Below are positions 16,567-26,800 of a stretch of DNA of 35,178 nt, one piece after another. Under the pieces are notes generated by a model that had not been told where the DNA came from, ran no database searches, and saw nothing but the letters and a program-made list of their open reading frames with translations. Source of the DNA: a delta proteobacterium NaphS2 (lineage in GTDB: Bacteria > Desulfobacterota > DSM-4660 > Desulfatiglandales > Desulfatiglandaceae); contig ADZZ01000782.1 in the NCBI GenBank assembly GCA_000179315.1, forward strand, positions 1 to 35,178. The letters run 5' to 3'. The position numbers were made by a program, and so were the translations under genes. The number at the start of each line of letters is the position of its first letter. Within the stretch, counting starts at the first letter, position 1.

Positions 16567-16627
16567 GGGGTCAAATCCGCCTTTGACTTTAGCAATTTTA
16601 AGCAAGGGTCAAGAGCGGACTTGATCC
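16567..16627. repeat. REP-like imperfect inverted repeat
   Basis: GGGGTCAAATCCGCCTTTGA (from 16567) is mirrored by 16604-16627, which on the minus strand reads GGGATCAAGTCCGCTCTTGA. The arms are about 24 bases with a 13-base spacer. Such TCAAATCCGC palindromes resemble REP elements mobilised by IS200-like RAYT transposases. The element lies just past the 3' end of the Gly-rich gene. Confidence 0.6.
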
Positions 16628-16641
16628 CACTCTTTGCGCCC

Positions 16642-17079
16642 TTATTGGTTTCCTTTTTTGCCCGAACCATCGTTGTTCCCGGACCCGCCGCCGGAACCAC
16701 TACCGGATCCCGCGCCGGAACCAGAGCCATCCCAGGGTCGCTCCCCCGTACCGGTCCCGTCTTTGGCGCCGTACCCTTTGCCCTTGCCTTGTCCGGGTCC
16801 ACCGCCGTCGCACTGCCCGGAACCCTGGCCCCTGCCCTTTCCCCCGCCTTTCCCCTGACCGCCGCCCCGGGCCAGAAGAATATTCATGCCGTCATTCCGA
16901 AAATCAGCGGACATATGATGCGTGGGTTGGGTTCGGGACGAAAACCAGCCACTGATATCATCCGGGCCGATATCAGCGATGCCAGTTGTTCCCCAGGCAA
17001 TCGCGGTCATCACCAGTACCATGCCGACTGCTTTTACCCATCCTGTGGACTTTCGGAATTCTTCGGGCATCTGTTTCAT
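16642..17079 (-). CDS. Small exported Gly-rich protein
   Basis: 145 residues from the ATG at 17079, chosen because AAAGGAGTTTAAAA precedes it; an upstream in-frame extension runs through the structured leader and is unlikely. A hydrophobic segment (about 14-36, WVKAVGMVLVMTAIAWGTTG) serves as signal peptide or anchor. The C-terminal 75 residues are almost only Gly with Ser, Lys, Asp and Gln (GGGQGKGGGKGRGQGSGQ ... GSGSGAGSGSGSGGGSGN). Proteins of this kind are seen in deltaproteobacteria but their role is not known to me. A decayed copy of the first codons and leader lies at 9.7-9.9 kb. Confidence 0.6.
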   Translation of the reverse strand: MKQMPEEFRKSTGWVKAVGMVLVMTAIAWGTTGIADIGPDDISGWFSSRTQPTHHMSADFRNDGMNILLARGGGQGKGGGKGRGQGSGQCDGGGPGQGKGKGYGAKDGTGTGERPWDGSGSGAGSGSGSGGGSGNNDGSGKKGNQ

Positions 17080-17225
17080 TTTTAAACTCCTTTCCGTGCT
17101 TCCTTCAGCCATACAAAGCACGATTGTCGCCGATCCCGGCGGGAGGCGCAAGAAATACAAAACCCCGGTCTCCTTCTGTTCGGGAGAAACGGGGTTTCCA
17201 GCCTGATATAAACCATTCTTAATCC
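17080..17225 (-). promoter_or_regulatory. Structured leader of the Gly-rich gene (candidate regulatory RNA)
   Basis: Read on the minus strand: a long hairpin AACCCCGTTTCTCC ... GGAGACCGGGGTT, then a GCCG/CGGC hairpin in CCGCCGGGATCGGCGAC, then GTGCTT/AAGCAC closing just before the ribosome-binding site. The same order of elements is kept in the decayed copy at 9727-9937, where the central GCCGGGATCGGCGACAATCG is identical, although the last stem is not. I do not recognise a known riboswitch class. Confidence 0.4.
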
Positions 17226-17389
17226 TCTCTTTATCATTGCATCAGGTAAGGAATCTGGTTCCTGTCGAGTAGACCGGTTTCTTCAGCAACCTTAACGCAA
17301 TATGCCTCAGACTACGCCCTCGCCGCACGCGGCTACTACGTATCATAAGACCACATGAGATTGGTAGCAGTTGGCCCCGGCCCCTCCCG

Positions 17390-17422
17390 GAACCGTGCTT
17401 GCGCTATTTACGCACACGGCTC
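17390..17422 (-). ncRNA. Group II intron domain V
   Basis: The minus strand reads GAGCCGTGTGCG ... GCAAGCACGGTTC over 33 bases. GAGCCGTG pairs with CACGGTTC, a short bulge follows, and GCG/CGC closes the upper helix. The AGC near the 5' end is the catalytic triad. The terminal loop (TAAATA) differs from the usual GNRA tetraloop. Confidence 0.8.
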
Positions 17423-17442
17423 CTCATGAGTACGCTTCACGA

Positions 17443-18765
17443 TTAAGCGAAAAGGTTTACCGTAATACGGGGTTGCGGCAGAGGAAACTTTTTAAGAAGT
17501 AGGTTAAACTTCTCCCAGTTCATACACCCTCGTTTACCTCGCCTGTTCAGCCATTTGAACAACAGACGATGAACCTCATAGGAAAACCGGTTGAGACCTT
17601 TTGAATTGTCCGTGACTCCGTAGTAGGCAAAGTGTCCCTGCAATTTCGAGCCTACCTTACCCATTAGCTCATCGGTCGGCAGGGTCCGGTTGGCTTTCAG
17701 CCAATCCCTAAACATCCGAATTTTGGCGGTAAACTTCTTGCGAGAAGTGATCCGTTTCATCCGGAATTTCCTGCCGTTCCTGGACCGGCTGCAGTAGTGC
17801 GTGAATCCAAGAAAATCAAAGGTAGACGCCTTGCCACCGCGGCTATCGGCCTTGGATTGTGCATATGGACCAAATTCGATGGTCTTCGTCTTTTCAGGCG
17901 ATATCTCAAGGCCAAACTTGGAAAGTCGCAGATCCAGTTCCTTTCGGAACCGTATCGCATCTGCCTCACGCTCGAAACATACAACAAAGTCATCGGCGTA
18001 ACGGATTATCCGACTTTGGCCATGACAGCCCTGCTGAAACACTCGCGTGAACCAGATGTCCAGACTGTAATGCAGATAGATATTGGCAAGTACTGGTGAA
18101 ATAATCCCGCCCTGAGGCGTTCCTTTGTCACTGGCAATCTCTTTGCCTTCCTCCATTATACCTGCTTTGAGAAACCGCTTGACGTAGCGCAACACTCGTT
18201 TATCTGCTATTCGGTGGCCGAGAAATTTAATCATCCAATCGTGATCAACATTATCAAAGAACCCTTTGATATCTGCGTCCACAATATAGTGAACCCGGCA
18301 TCCCTCAACCTCTTTGCTGAGTGCCCTCAACGCGTCATGACACCCGCGACCGGGCCGAAATCCATACGAATCGTCAATGAAATCCTGCTCGTAGATCGCC
18401 GAAAGCACCCGTGTCAATCCCGCCTGTACCAGCTTATCTTCAAGGGCTGGTATGCCCAGCGGTCGTTTCTTGCTACTCCCCGGTTTAGGAATGTACACCC
18501 TGCGCACCGGCAATGGAATATACGCCATCCGATGCAATTTTCCGACCAGAGCGTTTAGGTTCTCGCCAAGTTTTTCCCCATATTCCTTCTTGGTAACCTT
18601 ATCAATGCCAGATGTTGCGTCTTTGCGCAGCTCCTGGAAACATTCCCGCAACATCTCCTCGTTCATCAGATGAAACAGACTGGTGAATCGGCATTCATCT
18701 TCTTTGCGGGCCTTCTCCGCTATGCGTTGTAATTTCGTTTCCACCATTTCTCTATTTCTGAGCAT
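17443..18765 (-). CDS. ltrA: Group II intron reverse transcriptase/maturase
   Basis: 440 residues, intact. Reverse transcriptase motifs in order: YIPKPGSSKKRPLGIPALED (91-110), DDSYGFRPGRGCHDAL (131-146), IVDADIKGFFDNVDHDWM (161-178), GTPQGGIISPVLANIYL (215-231), RYADDFVV with the catalytic YADD at 256-259, and FLGFTHY (318-324). The maturase (X) domain follows, ending near GVTDNSKG and GKRGCMNWEKFN. There is no C-terminal HNH endonuclease, so mobility would depend on priming at replication forks rather than target cleavage. It is encoded within intron domain IV and assists splicing and reverse splicing. Confidence 0.95.
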   Translation of the reverse strand: MLRNREMVETKLQRIAEKARKEDECRFTSLFHLMNEEMLRECFQELRKDATSGIDKVTKKEYGEKLGENLNALVGKLHRMAYIPLPVRRVYIPKPGSSKKRPLGIPALEDKLVQAGLTRVLSAIYEQDFIDDSYGFRPGRGCHDALRALSKEVEGCRVHYIVDADIKGFFDNVDHDWMIKFLGHRIADKRVLRYVKRFLKAGIMEEGKEIASDKGTPQGGIISPVLANIYLHYSLDIWFTRVFQQGCHGQSRIIRYADDFVVCFEREADAIRFRKELDLRLSKFGLEISPEKTKTIEFGPYAQSKADSRGGKASTFDFLGFTHYCSRSRNGRKFRMKRITSRKKFTAKIRMFRDWLKANRTLPTDELMGKVGSKLQGHFAYYGVTDNSKGLNRFSYEVHRLLFKWLNRRGKRGCMNWEKFNLLLKKFPLPQPRITVNLFA

Positions 18766-19399
18766 AGATGATGTGTCCTCGCAACACTGTTACTCATGTG
18801 ACGTCCTTTCCTCCAGCGGAGTTACCCGCCTTCTCAGGTACTACGACGCCATCCGACTTCCCCTGCCCCGTTTGCCATTCTCCCTTTATTATCGGTTGGC
18901 CGGCATACTCGCTTTTAAGCAAGAGCGCAGAGAACCTCCCGGGTTGCCGCATATTCGCAATGTCCGACATGCCATGGTCTCAGACCCCGGAGAGGCGCCA
19001 TTGACTTGCCATTCGCCAATGGTCATTTTGACTTCCGTCAAAGTTAAAACGTCGTCCCTCTCAACTAATCCTTTCGAGGCTCAATCCCTTCAACCTTATG
19101 GCTTACGGCCTATCGTCTCGCTGTCCTACGCTTAATCTCGGGGATTACTCCCGTCGATCCAAGGACTCACTACCCAGTGGCTGGCCAGCCTTCCGGGGCG
19201 GGATTCACACCCGCTAAAATATGCGACCTTGCCCGGCCGCACAACTTCTTTATAATGTTGCCTACACCCAACGACGATTGAAGTCAATGCATATTTGATG
19301 CTTCACGGCTCTATCATCCTTTTTGATTTGAAAACAGCATCCTTTATTTGGTATCATTGTTCAATGCCATGACTTAATACATTGATGGGGGTACAAATT

Positions 19400-19657
19400 A
19401 TGGTAGCTGAACCGGCCCAAGCAAAAAAGAGAATCAATATCGAATTACCGGATATGACCATTGAAAAGCTGGACCGACTGGCCCGAAGGATTTCGTTCAG
19501 CAGGAGCGAACTCATCCGCAGGCTTATTTCCGAAGGCCTCGCCCGGAAAGAAAGAGAGGAAATGGAACTGGCCATGAAAGAAGGTTATCTGGCCAATTAC
19601 GATTTTATCAAAGAGAGCAGCCATGAGTGGGATTTTAGCTCTGGGGACGGCATATAA
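19400..19657 (+). CDS. Ribbon-helix-helix antitoxin of a MazF-type pair
   Basis: 85 residues. I chose the ATG at 19400 because the decayed paralogue at 10095 conserves this start position and the spacing to a GGGGGT ribosome-binding site; TTG 19382 and ATG 19385 are possible longer starts. RINIELPDMTIEKLDRLAR and SFSRSELIRRLISEGL form the strand and two helices of a MetJ/Arc-type RHH that binds the operon promoter. The C-terminal part (MKEGYLANYDFIKESSHEWD) is the likely toxin-neutralising segment. The stop overlaps the toxin ATG at 19657. Confidence 0.82.
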   Translation: MVAEPAQAKKRINIELPDMTIEKLDRLARRISFSRSELIRRLISEGLARKEREEMELAMKEGYLANYDFIKESSHEWDFSSGDGI

Positions 19658-20004
19658 TGGAGATAAAAAGAGGTGACGTTATCGATATTGATTTTGACCC
19701 CGCCCGGGGGCACGAAATCAGGAAGACGCGTCCGGCGGTCGTTGTGCAAAATGATGTCGGTAATCAATATAGTCCCCTGGTGATTGTCTCGCCAATCAGA
19801 GGCGCCGAACATATAAAGCGGTTCTATCCCGTCATTGTACCTGTTGAAAAGGGCGCGGGAGGACTGGATAAAAAAAGCATTATCCAGTGCGATCAAATAA
19901 AAAGCCTGGACAAATCACGGATCGTGTCGAAAAGAGGTCATTTTTCCACAGACATCATGAGAGATGTTGACGCGGCCTTGAAGATAAGTCTGGCGCTTTC
20001 CTGA
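19657..20004 (+). CDS. MazF/PemK-family toxin (ribosome-independent mRNA interferase)
   Basis: 115 residues, normal length. Family landmarks are MEIKRGDVIDIDFDPARGHE at the N-terminus, KTRPAVVVQND, SPLVIVSPIRG, YPVIVPVEK and the KKSIIQCDQIKSLDKSR stretch that includes the conserved Asp-Gln/Ser-Arg region. MazF toxins cleave RNA at short motifs and are held inactive by the cognate antitoxin just upstream. It is translationally coupled to the antitoxin and ends 11 bases before the oxoprolinase ATG, so read-through into that gene is likely. Confidence 0.9.
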   Translation: MEIKRGDVIDIDFDPARGHEIRKTRPAVVVQNDVGNQYSPLVIVSPIRGAEHIKRFYPVIVPVEKGAGGLDKKSIIQCDQIKSLDKSRIVSKRGHFSTDIMRDVDAALKISLALS

Positions 20005-20015
20005 GACTGAGCAAC

Positions 20016-23000
20016 ATGACACAACCATCCGATCCGGAACAGCAATCCGGTCATAAAGGGTTTCGGTTTTCCATTGACCGAGGGGGGACCTTTACCGATG
20101 TGTATGCGGAAACCCCTGACGGCGGAATCCGGGTTGTCAAACTCCTTTCGGAAGACCCCGGGAATTATCCCGATGCACCGAGGGAAGGGATCCGCAGGGT
20201 ATTGTCGGAATTCCGGGGAAAGGAGATACCCCCGGACGAGATCGATGAAACCGGGATCGAGTGGATTCGAATGGGAACCACGGTGGCCACCAATGCCTTG
20301 CTGGAACGAAAGGGCGAAAGGCATGTGTTGCTGGTGACACGGGGATTCGGAGATATTCTGAGGATCGGCAACCAGACGCGACCGGACATATTCGATCTGG
20401 TCATCAAAAAGCCCTCCCTGGTATACGACCGGGTCATTGAAGTTGACGAACGGATCAGACCGTTTCAGGAAAGCGATATAAAAGCGTCTCCTGAGTTGGT
20501 GCAAACCACCATGGGGGATAAGTTCGTCCGTCTTTCCCGTCCGGATCCCGAAAAGGTTCGTAGGGACCTTCAGACGGCCTTTGATGACGGCATCCGGAGT
20601 GTGGCGGTGGTGTTCATGCACGCCTACTGTTTTCCCGAACATGAGTTGCTGGTGGGAGAGATGGCCGAAGAGATGGGATTTACGCAGATATCCCTGTCCC
20701 ACCGGGTCATGCCCATGGTGAAAATCGTCTCCCGTGGGGATACCACGACGGTTGATGCATACCTGACACCCCATATTCAAAAATACCTGCGGAGTTTCCG
20801 GTCCGGCTTCAGGGATGAATTGCAACACACGCCGCTGTTGTTCATGCAGTCGGATGGGGGTCTGGTTTCAGCCGACCGGTTCAAGGGGAGCAACGCCATT
20901 TTGTCGGGTCCCGCCGGCGGCGTGGTGGGTTACGCCATGACCACCTATTCCAGGCATGAAAAAAAGCCGGTCATCGGTTTTGACATGGGCGGCACATCCA
21001 CGGACGTTTCCCGGTTCGGCGGCGAATTTGAACTGGTTCATGAAACGGAGACGGCAGGCGTCAGAATCCAGGCGCCGCAAATGAATATCGTGACGGTTGC
21101 GGCGGGCGGCGGGTCGCGGCTGTTTTTCCGAAACGGCCTCTTCGAGGTGGGACCTGAATCGGCGGGCGCCCATCCGGGACCTGTCTGTTACCGGAAAAAC
21201 GGTTATCCGGCGGTCACCGATGCCAACCTGGTCCTGGGGCGGTTACAGCCCGATTATTTTCCGAAGGTTTTCGGCGAGACCCTGGACCAGCCCCTCGACA
21301 TAGCCGCGGCACGGGAGGAATTGAATCGGCTGACCCATACCATCAACCGGACATGCGGCCGTTCCCTTGAAAAAGATTTGACGGTCGAGGAAGTTGCCCT
21401 GGGGTTTATCAGGGTAGCCAACGAGACCATGATCAGGTCCATACGGGAAATATCGGTGATGAGGGGATATGATGTTGAAGAACACGTTCTGGCCTGTTTC
21501 GGCGGTGCCGGCGGGCAGCATGCCTGCGCCATTGCACGGGAACTGGGGATCAAACGGATATTGATACACCGGTATGCGGGTGTTTTGTCCGCCTACGGAA
21601 TGGGTCTGGCCGACGTGGTGGTTGAAAGGCAGGAACCCTCGACCGTGCTCCTTGCACCCGGCGGCATGGATATCATCAAAAAGCGTTTGAGCGATTTGGC
21701 GCAATCGGCGCGGACGCAATTATCCCGACAGGGGTATGATGGCCAAGAAGCCGTGGTCACAGCGTATCTCAACCTGCGGTACCAGGGGACGGACACGGCG
21801 TTTATGATACCCACGCCCGATGACAACGATTATGAATCATCGTTTCGTTCCTCCCATCTCCGGGAATTCGGATTCGATCTTGAGGACCGCAATATTGTGG
21901 TGGATGATATCCGCATAAGGGCTGTCTACCGATCCCCGGGCTACAAGGCTGAGAAAAAGGTTTTTACGGCCGCTCATGCCGAACCCGAAACAACGGTGGC
22001 CTGTTATTTTGAATCCGGCTGGGAAGAGACACCCATATACCGACTGGATCACCTTGGACAAAAACAACGGATCGAGGGACCGGCCATCATCATCCAGGAC
22101 ACCGCCACGATTCTGATTGAACCGGGCTGCCGGGCTGAAATGACCGATGAGGGAAACATCGGGATCGATATCGTCAAGGGCGCGGACAGCCGGGTGGACG
22201 ATAAGGTGGATCCCGTTCAACTCTCAATCTTCGGTCATCTGTTCATGTCCATCGCCGAGCAGATGGGGCGAACCCTTCAAAAAACAGCCATTTCCACCAA
22301 CATAAAGGAGCGGCTTGATTTTTCCTGCGCGCTGTTTGACCAAAACGGCCAATTGGTGGCCAATGCGCCCCATGTTCCCGTGCACCTGGGCGCCATGGGA
22401 GAAACGGTTCGCTGGCAAATGGCGCATGCGGGAAACGATTTACGGGAAGGCGATGTTCTGGTGACCAATCATCCTTCCGCCGGCGGGAGTCATCTGCCCG
22501 ACATTACGGTCATTACCCCCGTATGGCACGATGGCAAACCCGTCATGACCGTTGCCAACCGGGGGCACCATGCGGATATCGGCGGGATTTCACCCGGCTC
22601 CATGTCGCCTTTTTCCAAACTGTTGATCGAAGAAGGGGCCTGTATCAAATCCTTCAAACTGGTGGCAAAAGGACGATTTGATGAAAAAGGAATCACCGAA
22701 CGCTTGTTTGCCCCTGGAAAAATCAAAAGAAAGTCCGGAAGACCGGTCATCAGCGGAACAAGAGCCATCGATGACAACGTCTCCGACCTGAAGGCCCAGG
22801 TTGCCGCCAATCTTCAGGGGGTTGAGCTGCTGCGGCAGATGATCGATCGATATGATCTTTTTGTTGTGCATCGGTTCATGAAGCACATCCAACTCAATGC
22901 GGAACAAGCGGTCCGGGAGATGTTGCGGAATTTTTCAAAAAAGATGCATCTCCTTCCCGTTGATACCGTTTTGGCAGAGGACTTTCTGGACGACGGCTCT

Positions 23001-23807
23001 CCCATACGATTAGGACTCACCATCGACCGTGATGAAGGCAGCGCAATATTCGATTTTTCGGGCAGCGGTCCCGAATTATGGGGAAATTTGAATACCCCCA
23101 AGGCAGTGGTCAGTTCCGCTGTTTTATACAGCCTGCGGAGCATTTTAAAGCAGCGGATTCCTTTAAACAGCGGATGCCTGAAACCGGTCCGACTGGTTGT
23201 TCCGGAGGGGACGTTGCTGTCACCGTCCGAAAACGCCGCCGTTGTGGGCGGTAATGTCTTGACCTCCCAGCGGATCACCGATGTGGTTTTTAGGGCCTTT
23301 CAAACCGTCGCCGCATCCCAGGGGTGCATGAACAACCTGACCTTCGGAAACGATCACATGGGATATTACGAAACCATCGGCGGCGGGGCCGGCGCCGGTC
23401 CCCACTGGGACGGGCAATCGGGTGTTCATACCCACATGACCAACACGCGCATCACTGATCCGGAAATCCTCGAAAAGAGATACCCCGTCATGTTGCGGCG
23501 GTTTTCCCTGAGACCCGACAGCGGCGGAAAAGGAAAATATTCGGGAGGCGACGGATTGATCCGGGAAATCGAGTTTCTGGATTATTTGAACGTTGCCATT
23601 TTATCCGAAAGACGGGTATTTGCCCCCTATGGCCTGGCAGGTGGAAAACCGGGAAAGCAGGGAAAAAACCTTTTCTTGACCAGGGATGGGCGCACCCTCA
23701 ATCTGGGCGGCAAAAACGAAATCAGGGCCGAACCCGGAGATGCCATCCGAATCGCCACCCCGGGGGGCGGCGGTTACGGGATCGCAATGGATGGGAATAA
23801 AAAATGA
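20016..23807 (+). CDS. 5-oxoprolinase/hydantoinase, fused HyuA-HyuB
   Basis: 1263 residues, the size of eukaryotic and some bacterial one-chain 5-oxoprolinases. The HyuA half (about 15-700) has the ATP-binding [10 protein letters not shown] (21-30) and [12 protein letters not shown] (near 325) motifs of the actin/ASKHA-like fold. The HyuB half (about 730-1255) begins [20 protein letters not shown], includes [20 protein letters not shown], and ends [10 protein letters not shown]. The family hydrolyses 5-oxoproline or hydantoin-type rings with ATP. Two separate genes are more usual in bacteria. The ribosome-binding site is weak, and translation may depend on the mazF gene 11 bases upstream. Confidence 0.93.
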   Translation: MTQPSDPEQQSGHKGFRFSIDRGGTFTDVYAETPDGGIRVVKLLSEDPGNYPDAPREGIRRVLSEFRGKEIPPDEIDETGIEWIRMGTTVATNALLERKGERHVLLVTRGFGDILRIGNQTRPDIFDLVIKKPSLVYDRVIEVDERIRPFQESDIKASPELVQTTMGDKFVRLSRPDPEKVRRDLQTAFDDGIRSVAVVFMHAYCFPEHELLVGEMAEEMGFTQISLSHRVMPMVKIVSRGDTTTVDAYLTPHIQKYLRSFRSGFRDELQHTPLLFMQSDGGLVSADRFKGSNAILSGPAGGVVGYAMTTYSRHEKKPVIGFDMGGTSTDVSRFGGEFELVHETETAGVRIQAPQMNIVTVAAGGGSRLFFRNGLFEVGPESAGAHPGPVCYRKNGYPAVTDANLVLGRLQPDYFPKVFGETLDQPLDIAAAREELNRLTHTINRTCGRSLEKDLTVEEVALGFIRVANETMIRSIREISVMRGYDVEEHVLACFGGAGGQHACAIARELGIKRILIHRYAGVLSAYGMGLADVVVERQEPSTVLLAPGGMDIIKKRLSDLAQSARTQLSRQGYDGQEAVVTAYLNLRYQGTDTAFMIPTPDDNDYESSFRSSHLREFGFDLEDRNIVVDDIRIRAVYRSPGYKAEKKVFTAAHAEPETTVACYFESGWEETPIYRLDHLGQKQRIEGPAIIIQDTATILIEPGCRAEMTDEGNIGIDIVKGADSRVDDKVDPVQLSIFGHLFMSIAEQMGRTLQKTAISTNIKERLDFSCALFDQNGQLVANAPHVPVHLGAMGETVRWQMAHAGNDLREGDVLVTNHPSAGGSHLPDITVITPVWHDGKPVMTVANRGHHADIGGISPGSMSPFSKLLIEEGACIKSFKLVAKGRFDEKGITERLFAPGKIKRKSGRPVISGTRAIDDNVSDLKAQVAANLQGVELLRQMIDRYDLFVVHRFMKHIQLNAEQAVREMLRNFSKKMHLLPVDTVLAEDFLDDGSPIRLGLTIDRDEGSAIFDFSGSGPELWGNLNTPKAVVSSAVLYSLRSILKQRIPLNSGCLKPVRLVVPEGTLLSPSENAAVVGGNVLTSQRITDVVFRAFQTVAASQGCMNNLTFGNDHMGYYETIGGGAGAGPHWDGQSGVHTHMTNTRITDPEILEKRYPVMLRRFSLRPDSGGKGKYSGGDGLIREIEFLDYLNVAILSERRVFAPYGLAGGKPGKQGKNLFLTRDGRTLNLGGKNEIRAEPGDAIRIATPGGGGYGIAMDGNKK

Positions 23808-23876
23808 TGAATAGAACCGTTACAACCACAATTGACGACTTGGCCCACGCCAAGTACGAAAATAAAGGGGGCACCC

Positions 23877-26800
23877 ATGAAAAAAGACATGACCGCCGAG
23901 ACAACCCGGCAGGGGAAAAAACCGTTTATCCGGCGCATTCTCACCAGCAAACTGTTTTTGATTGCCGTTTGTTCCGTCCTGGTCTACACGTTGGCGGGCT
24001 TTTTTCTGCTGCCCTATATCCTTAAAAGCCAATTGAAGAAGTATGTGGCGGAAGATTTGAACCGCACCCTCCAGGTCGAGGAGGTCCGCCTCAATCCATA
24101 TGCCTTAACCCTGAACATATCCGGCCTGGCACTGAACGAAGCCGATGGTGAAGGCATCCTGGCATTCAAGAGATTCTTTGTTAGTTTTGAACTGAAGAGC
24201 CTTTTTCGCTGGGCATGGACTTTTGCCGATGTTTCCCTGGACGGTCTGGTGCTCCAGGTGGATGTGGCCCCGGACAAATCCGTTAACCTTGACCGCCTGG
24301 TCCGGGATCTTTCCCCCGAGAGACCCCATGCCGCCCCCCCGGAACCCGCAACAGACGCACCGCTCCCCAGGCTTTACTTTGAGCGTATCCAGCTGTCAAA
24401 CGGTTATATTCGTATCCGGGATCGCTCGCTGCCCACCCCTGCCGAAATACCCATCGAACCGATCAATCTCGAAATCACCCACTTGAGCACCCTGCCGGAG
24501 GAAAAGGGCCCGCACAAAATTACGGCGCGGCTACCCGATGACGGAATTCTGGAATGGAGCGGTGAGATATCATTGGACCCCATCTGGTCAGAAGGTCAAT
24601 TCAAGCTGAAAAACCTCCATACGAAACTTGCATGGAATTTCCTGAAGCAAACCCTGAAAATCGATGCCCCCGAAGGAATATTGGGCCTTGAGGGCCATTA
24701 TCTGTTTGATTATACGGCAAAAGTACCGCAGATAAAAATCAGCGATTTAACCATGCAACTTGACAAGTTGAACCTGAAGGTAATGAACACCCCGAAGGCC
24801 GAACTGGCCATCAATGCCATCCGCGTGGACAACGGCCGTTTTGATCTGGCCAAAAATGACCTGGCCGTGGGCCGATTAACCTTGTCCGGCGGCAGCCTGC
24901 AAGCCGCCGTAGAAAAAGGCGGCCGGCTTAGCTGGGAAAATATCCTGGTGGAAAAATCTGCAGAAAAACCGGCTCAAAATTCAAAAACAGCCACGGACAA
25001 CGCGACCCCTTTCAAGATTCACATGGAAGACATTCAATTGAAGGATATGGGCATCAGATTCGAGGACCACAGCCGCCTGAACCCCATCAGCATGGATCTT
25101 GAAAGCCTTGGCGTATCCCTAAAAGCCGAGGCGAAAATATCCGGAAAGGAAACCCAGGCAATCATCAGTGAAATGGGTATCGATGTAAACAGCCTTGCGG
25201 TTCGTCAGGTGGGTGAAGCAGAGGATTTGCTGACGTTTCCGCGTACCACGGTTCAGGGCGGACAGGTGGACCTTGCCGCCCGTCGGATTTCGGCCGGGGA
25301 AATATCGATCCAGGGCGGAAATGCAGCGGTTTGGCGTACCCCGAAAGGGGCCATCAATCTGGTCCAGCTCACCGCTTCCGGAAATGAGGGGGCCATCCGT
25401 CGGGAAATCAACAAGGCCAAGACAACGGCGGAAGAAGAACAACATCCATGGTCGGTACATCTTGGCGCCATCCGTATGGAGGCCTTCGGTATGCAACTGT
25501 CCGATCGCAGCTTGAAGGACCCCAGGCGCTACCAACTGAAAAATATCAACCTCCGGGTCACTGATTTTGAAACCCCGCCCAAGGCACCCTTTGACTTCAA
25601 TCTGGCCCTCGATGTTGCTGAAGGGGGAAACGCCGAAATAAAAGGTCGTGTGGATATGAAGACCCCAGGCGTCACCCTTCACATCAAAGCCGATGATGTG
25701 GCCCTCACCCCCCTTAAGCCCTACCTCAGCGAATTTCTGATCCCGACGCTCGATTCAGGAAATCTTTTTCTCAAAGGGGACATGGCTTATCATAAAGAGA
25801 AGGGGACGGAGGATGCGCTGACGTTTAAAGGCGGTGCCGGCATCAAAAAGCTGGCGCTCATTCGGCCGGAGACCGGAAAGACATTTCTATCCTGGAATCT
25901 CCTGGACATAAAAGGGATTGCGTATAGCACGCTGCCCGGTGCGTTAAAGGTCGAAACGGTTCAGCTGGATCACCTTATAGGCCAGTTCAAAATCGAGAAA
26001 GACGGCAGTCTGAATGTGAAAAACGTCATGGTATCGGACCGGAAGCCTTCCGCCGAAGCGCCCCCCTTGAAAGAAAAAAACAAGGTTTCAAATGAGAAAC
26101 CTTCCCGAACATTCCCGGTTGACGTCAATCAACTCCTCATCAGGAACGCCGAAGTGGACTTTGCCGATCTGAGCCTCTTGCCGCCATTTGCCGCCAAGAT
26201 CCGGAAGCTGAATGGCGCCGTCAACGGATTCTCTTCCGCGCCGGACCGCAGGATTAACATGGCACTGGAAGGCCAGGTGGATCAATACGGATCCGTCAAC
26301 ATCAAAGGTGAACTGGAACCGCTTGACACCAGGGGCTACAGCAATGTAAAAATGATTTTCCGCAATGTTGAAATGACCAGTCTCACTCCCTATTCAGCCA
26401 AATTTGCCGGGAGGAAAATTGACTCCGGCAAGATCTCCCTGGACCTTGATTATCATGTTGTAGACAGCCGTCTGAAAGGTGAAAACGAAATCATCGTGGA
26501 CAGTCTTAAACTGGGGGAGCGGGTGGAGGGACCTGATGCCACGAACCTGCCGCTGGATCTGGCCATCGCCCTTTTGAAGGACTCAAAGGATCGCATCCAA
26601 TTGGGGCTCCCGGTGGCCGGAAGCCTGGACGACCCGGAATTCAGCTACGGCGGTCTGATCTGGAAAGCCCTGGTGAATGTTCTGACCAAAATTGTTACGG
26701 CCCCTTTCAGGGCACTGGCTTCGCTTGTGGGCGGCGACACGGAAGACATGGGAACGGTAGAATTCGAAGTGGGAGCATCCCGCATCACCCCGCCCCAAAA

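Larger units (their letters stand above)
16196..16641. other. Intergenic region rich in hairpins, no gene
   Basis: No coding frame is supported in these 446 bases. They hold a tandem 12-base repeat, two strong hairpins and a REP-like inverted repeat, listed separately. Confidence 0.5.
17264..19242 (-). mobile_element. Group II intron with its maturase gene
   Basis: The 5' end (minus strand from 19242) reads GTGCGGCCGGGCAAGG, matching the GUGYG consensus. Domain V lies at 17390-17422. The 3' end reads CTACTCGAC and stops at 17264, ending in AC as group II introns do (AY). Both ends are confirmed independently: removing 17264-19242 gives a junction that aligns without gaps with the intron-free paralogous sequence around 9932-9950. 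Length is 1979 bases. The stretch between domain V and the 3' end is about 125 bases, longer than usual for domain VI. The intron sits between the Gly-rich gene and the toxin-antitoxin pair. Confidence 0.88.

Noticed and set aside
16540-16640. Possible CRISPR-like repeats in the palindrome cluster
   Set aside because: Only one pair of inverted arms, no regular spacers and no cas genes.
16634-16858. Pro-rich plus-strand frame with repeated PEP/PDP units
   Set aside because: It is the mirror image of the Gly-rich codons of the minus-strand gene, which has a start, ribosome-binding site and signal segment.
17080-17160. N-terminal extension of the Gly-rich protein starting at 17160
   Set aside because: It would translate the structured leader; the decayed copy differs there by a frame-changing base, and the ATG at 17079 has the proper ribosome-binding site.
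19938-20828. 296-codon minus-strand frame across the mazF/oxoprolinase junction
   Set aside because: Lies opposite the conserved HyuA N-terminus and the toxin C-terminus; no domain and no start signals.
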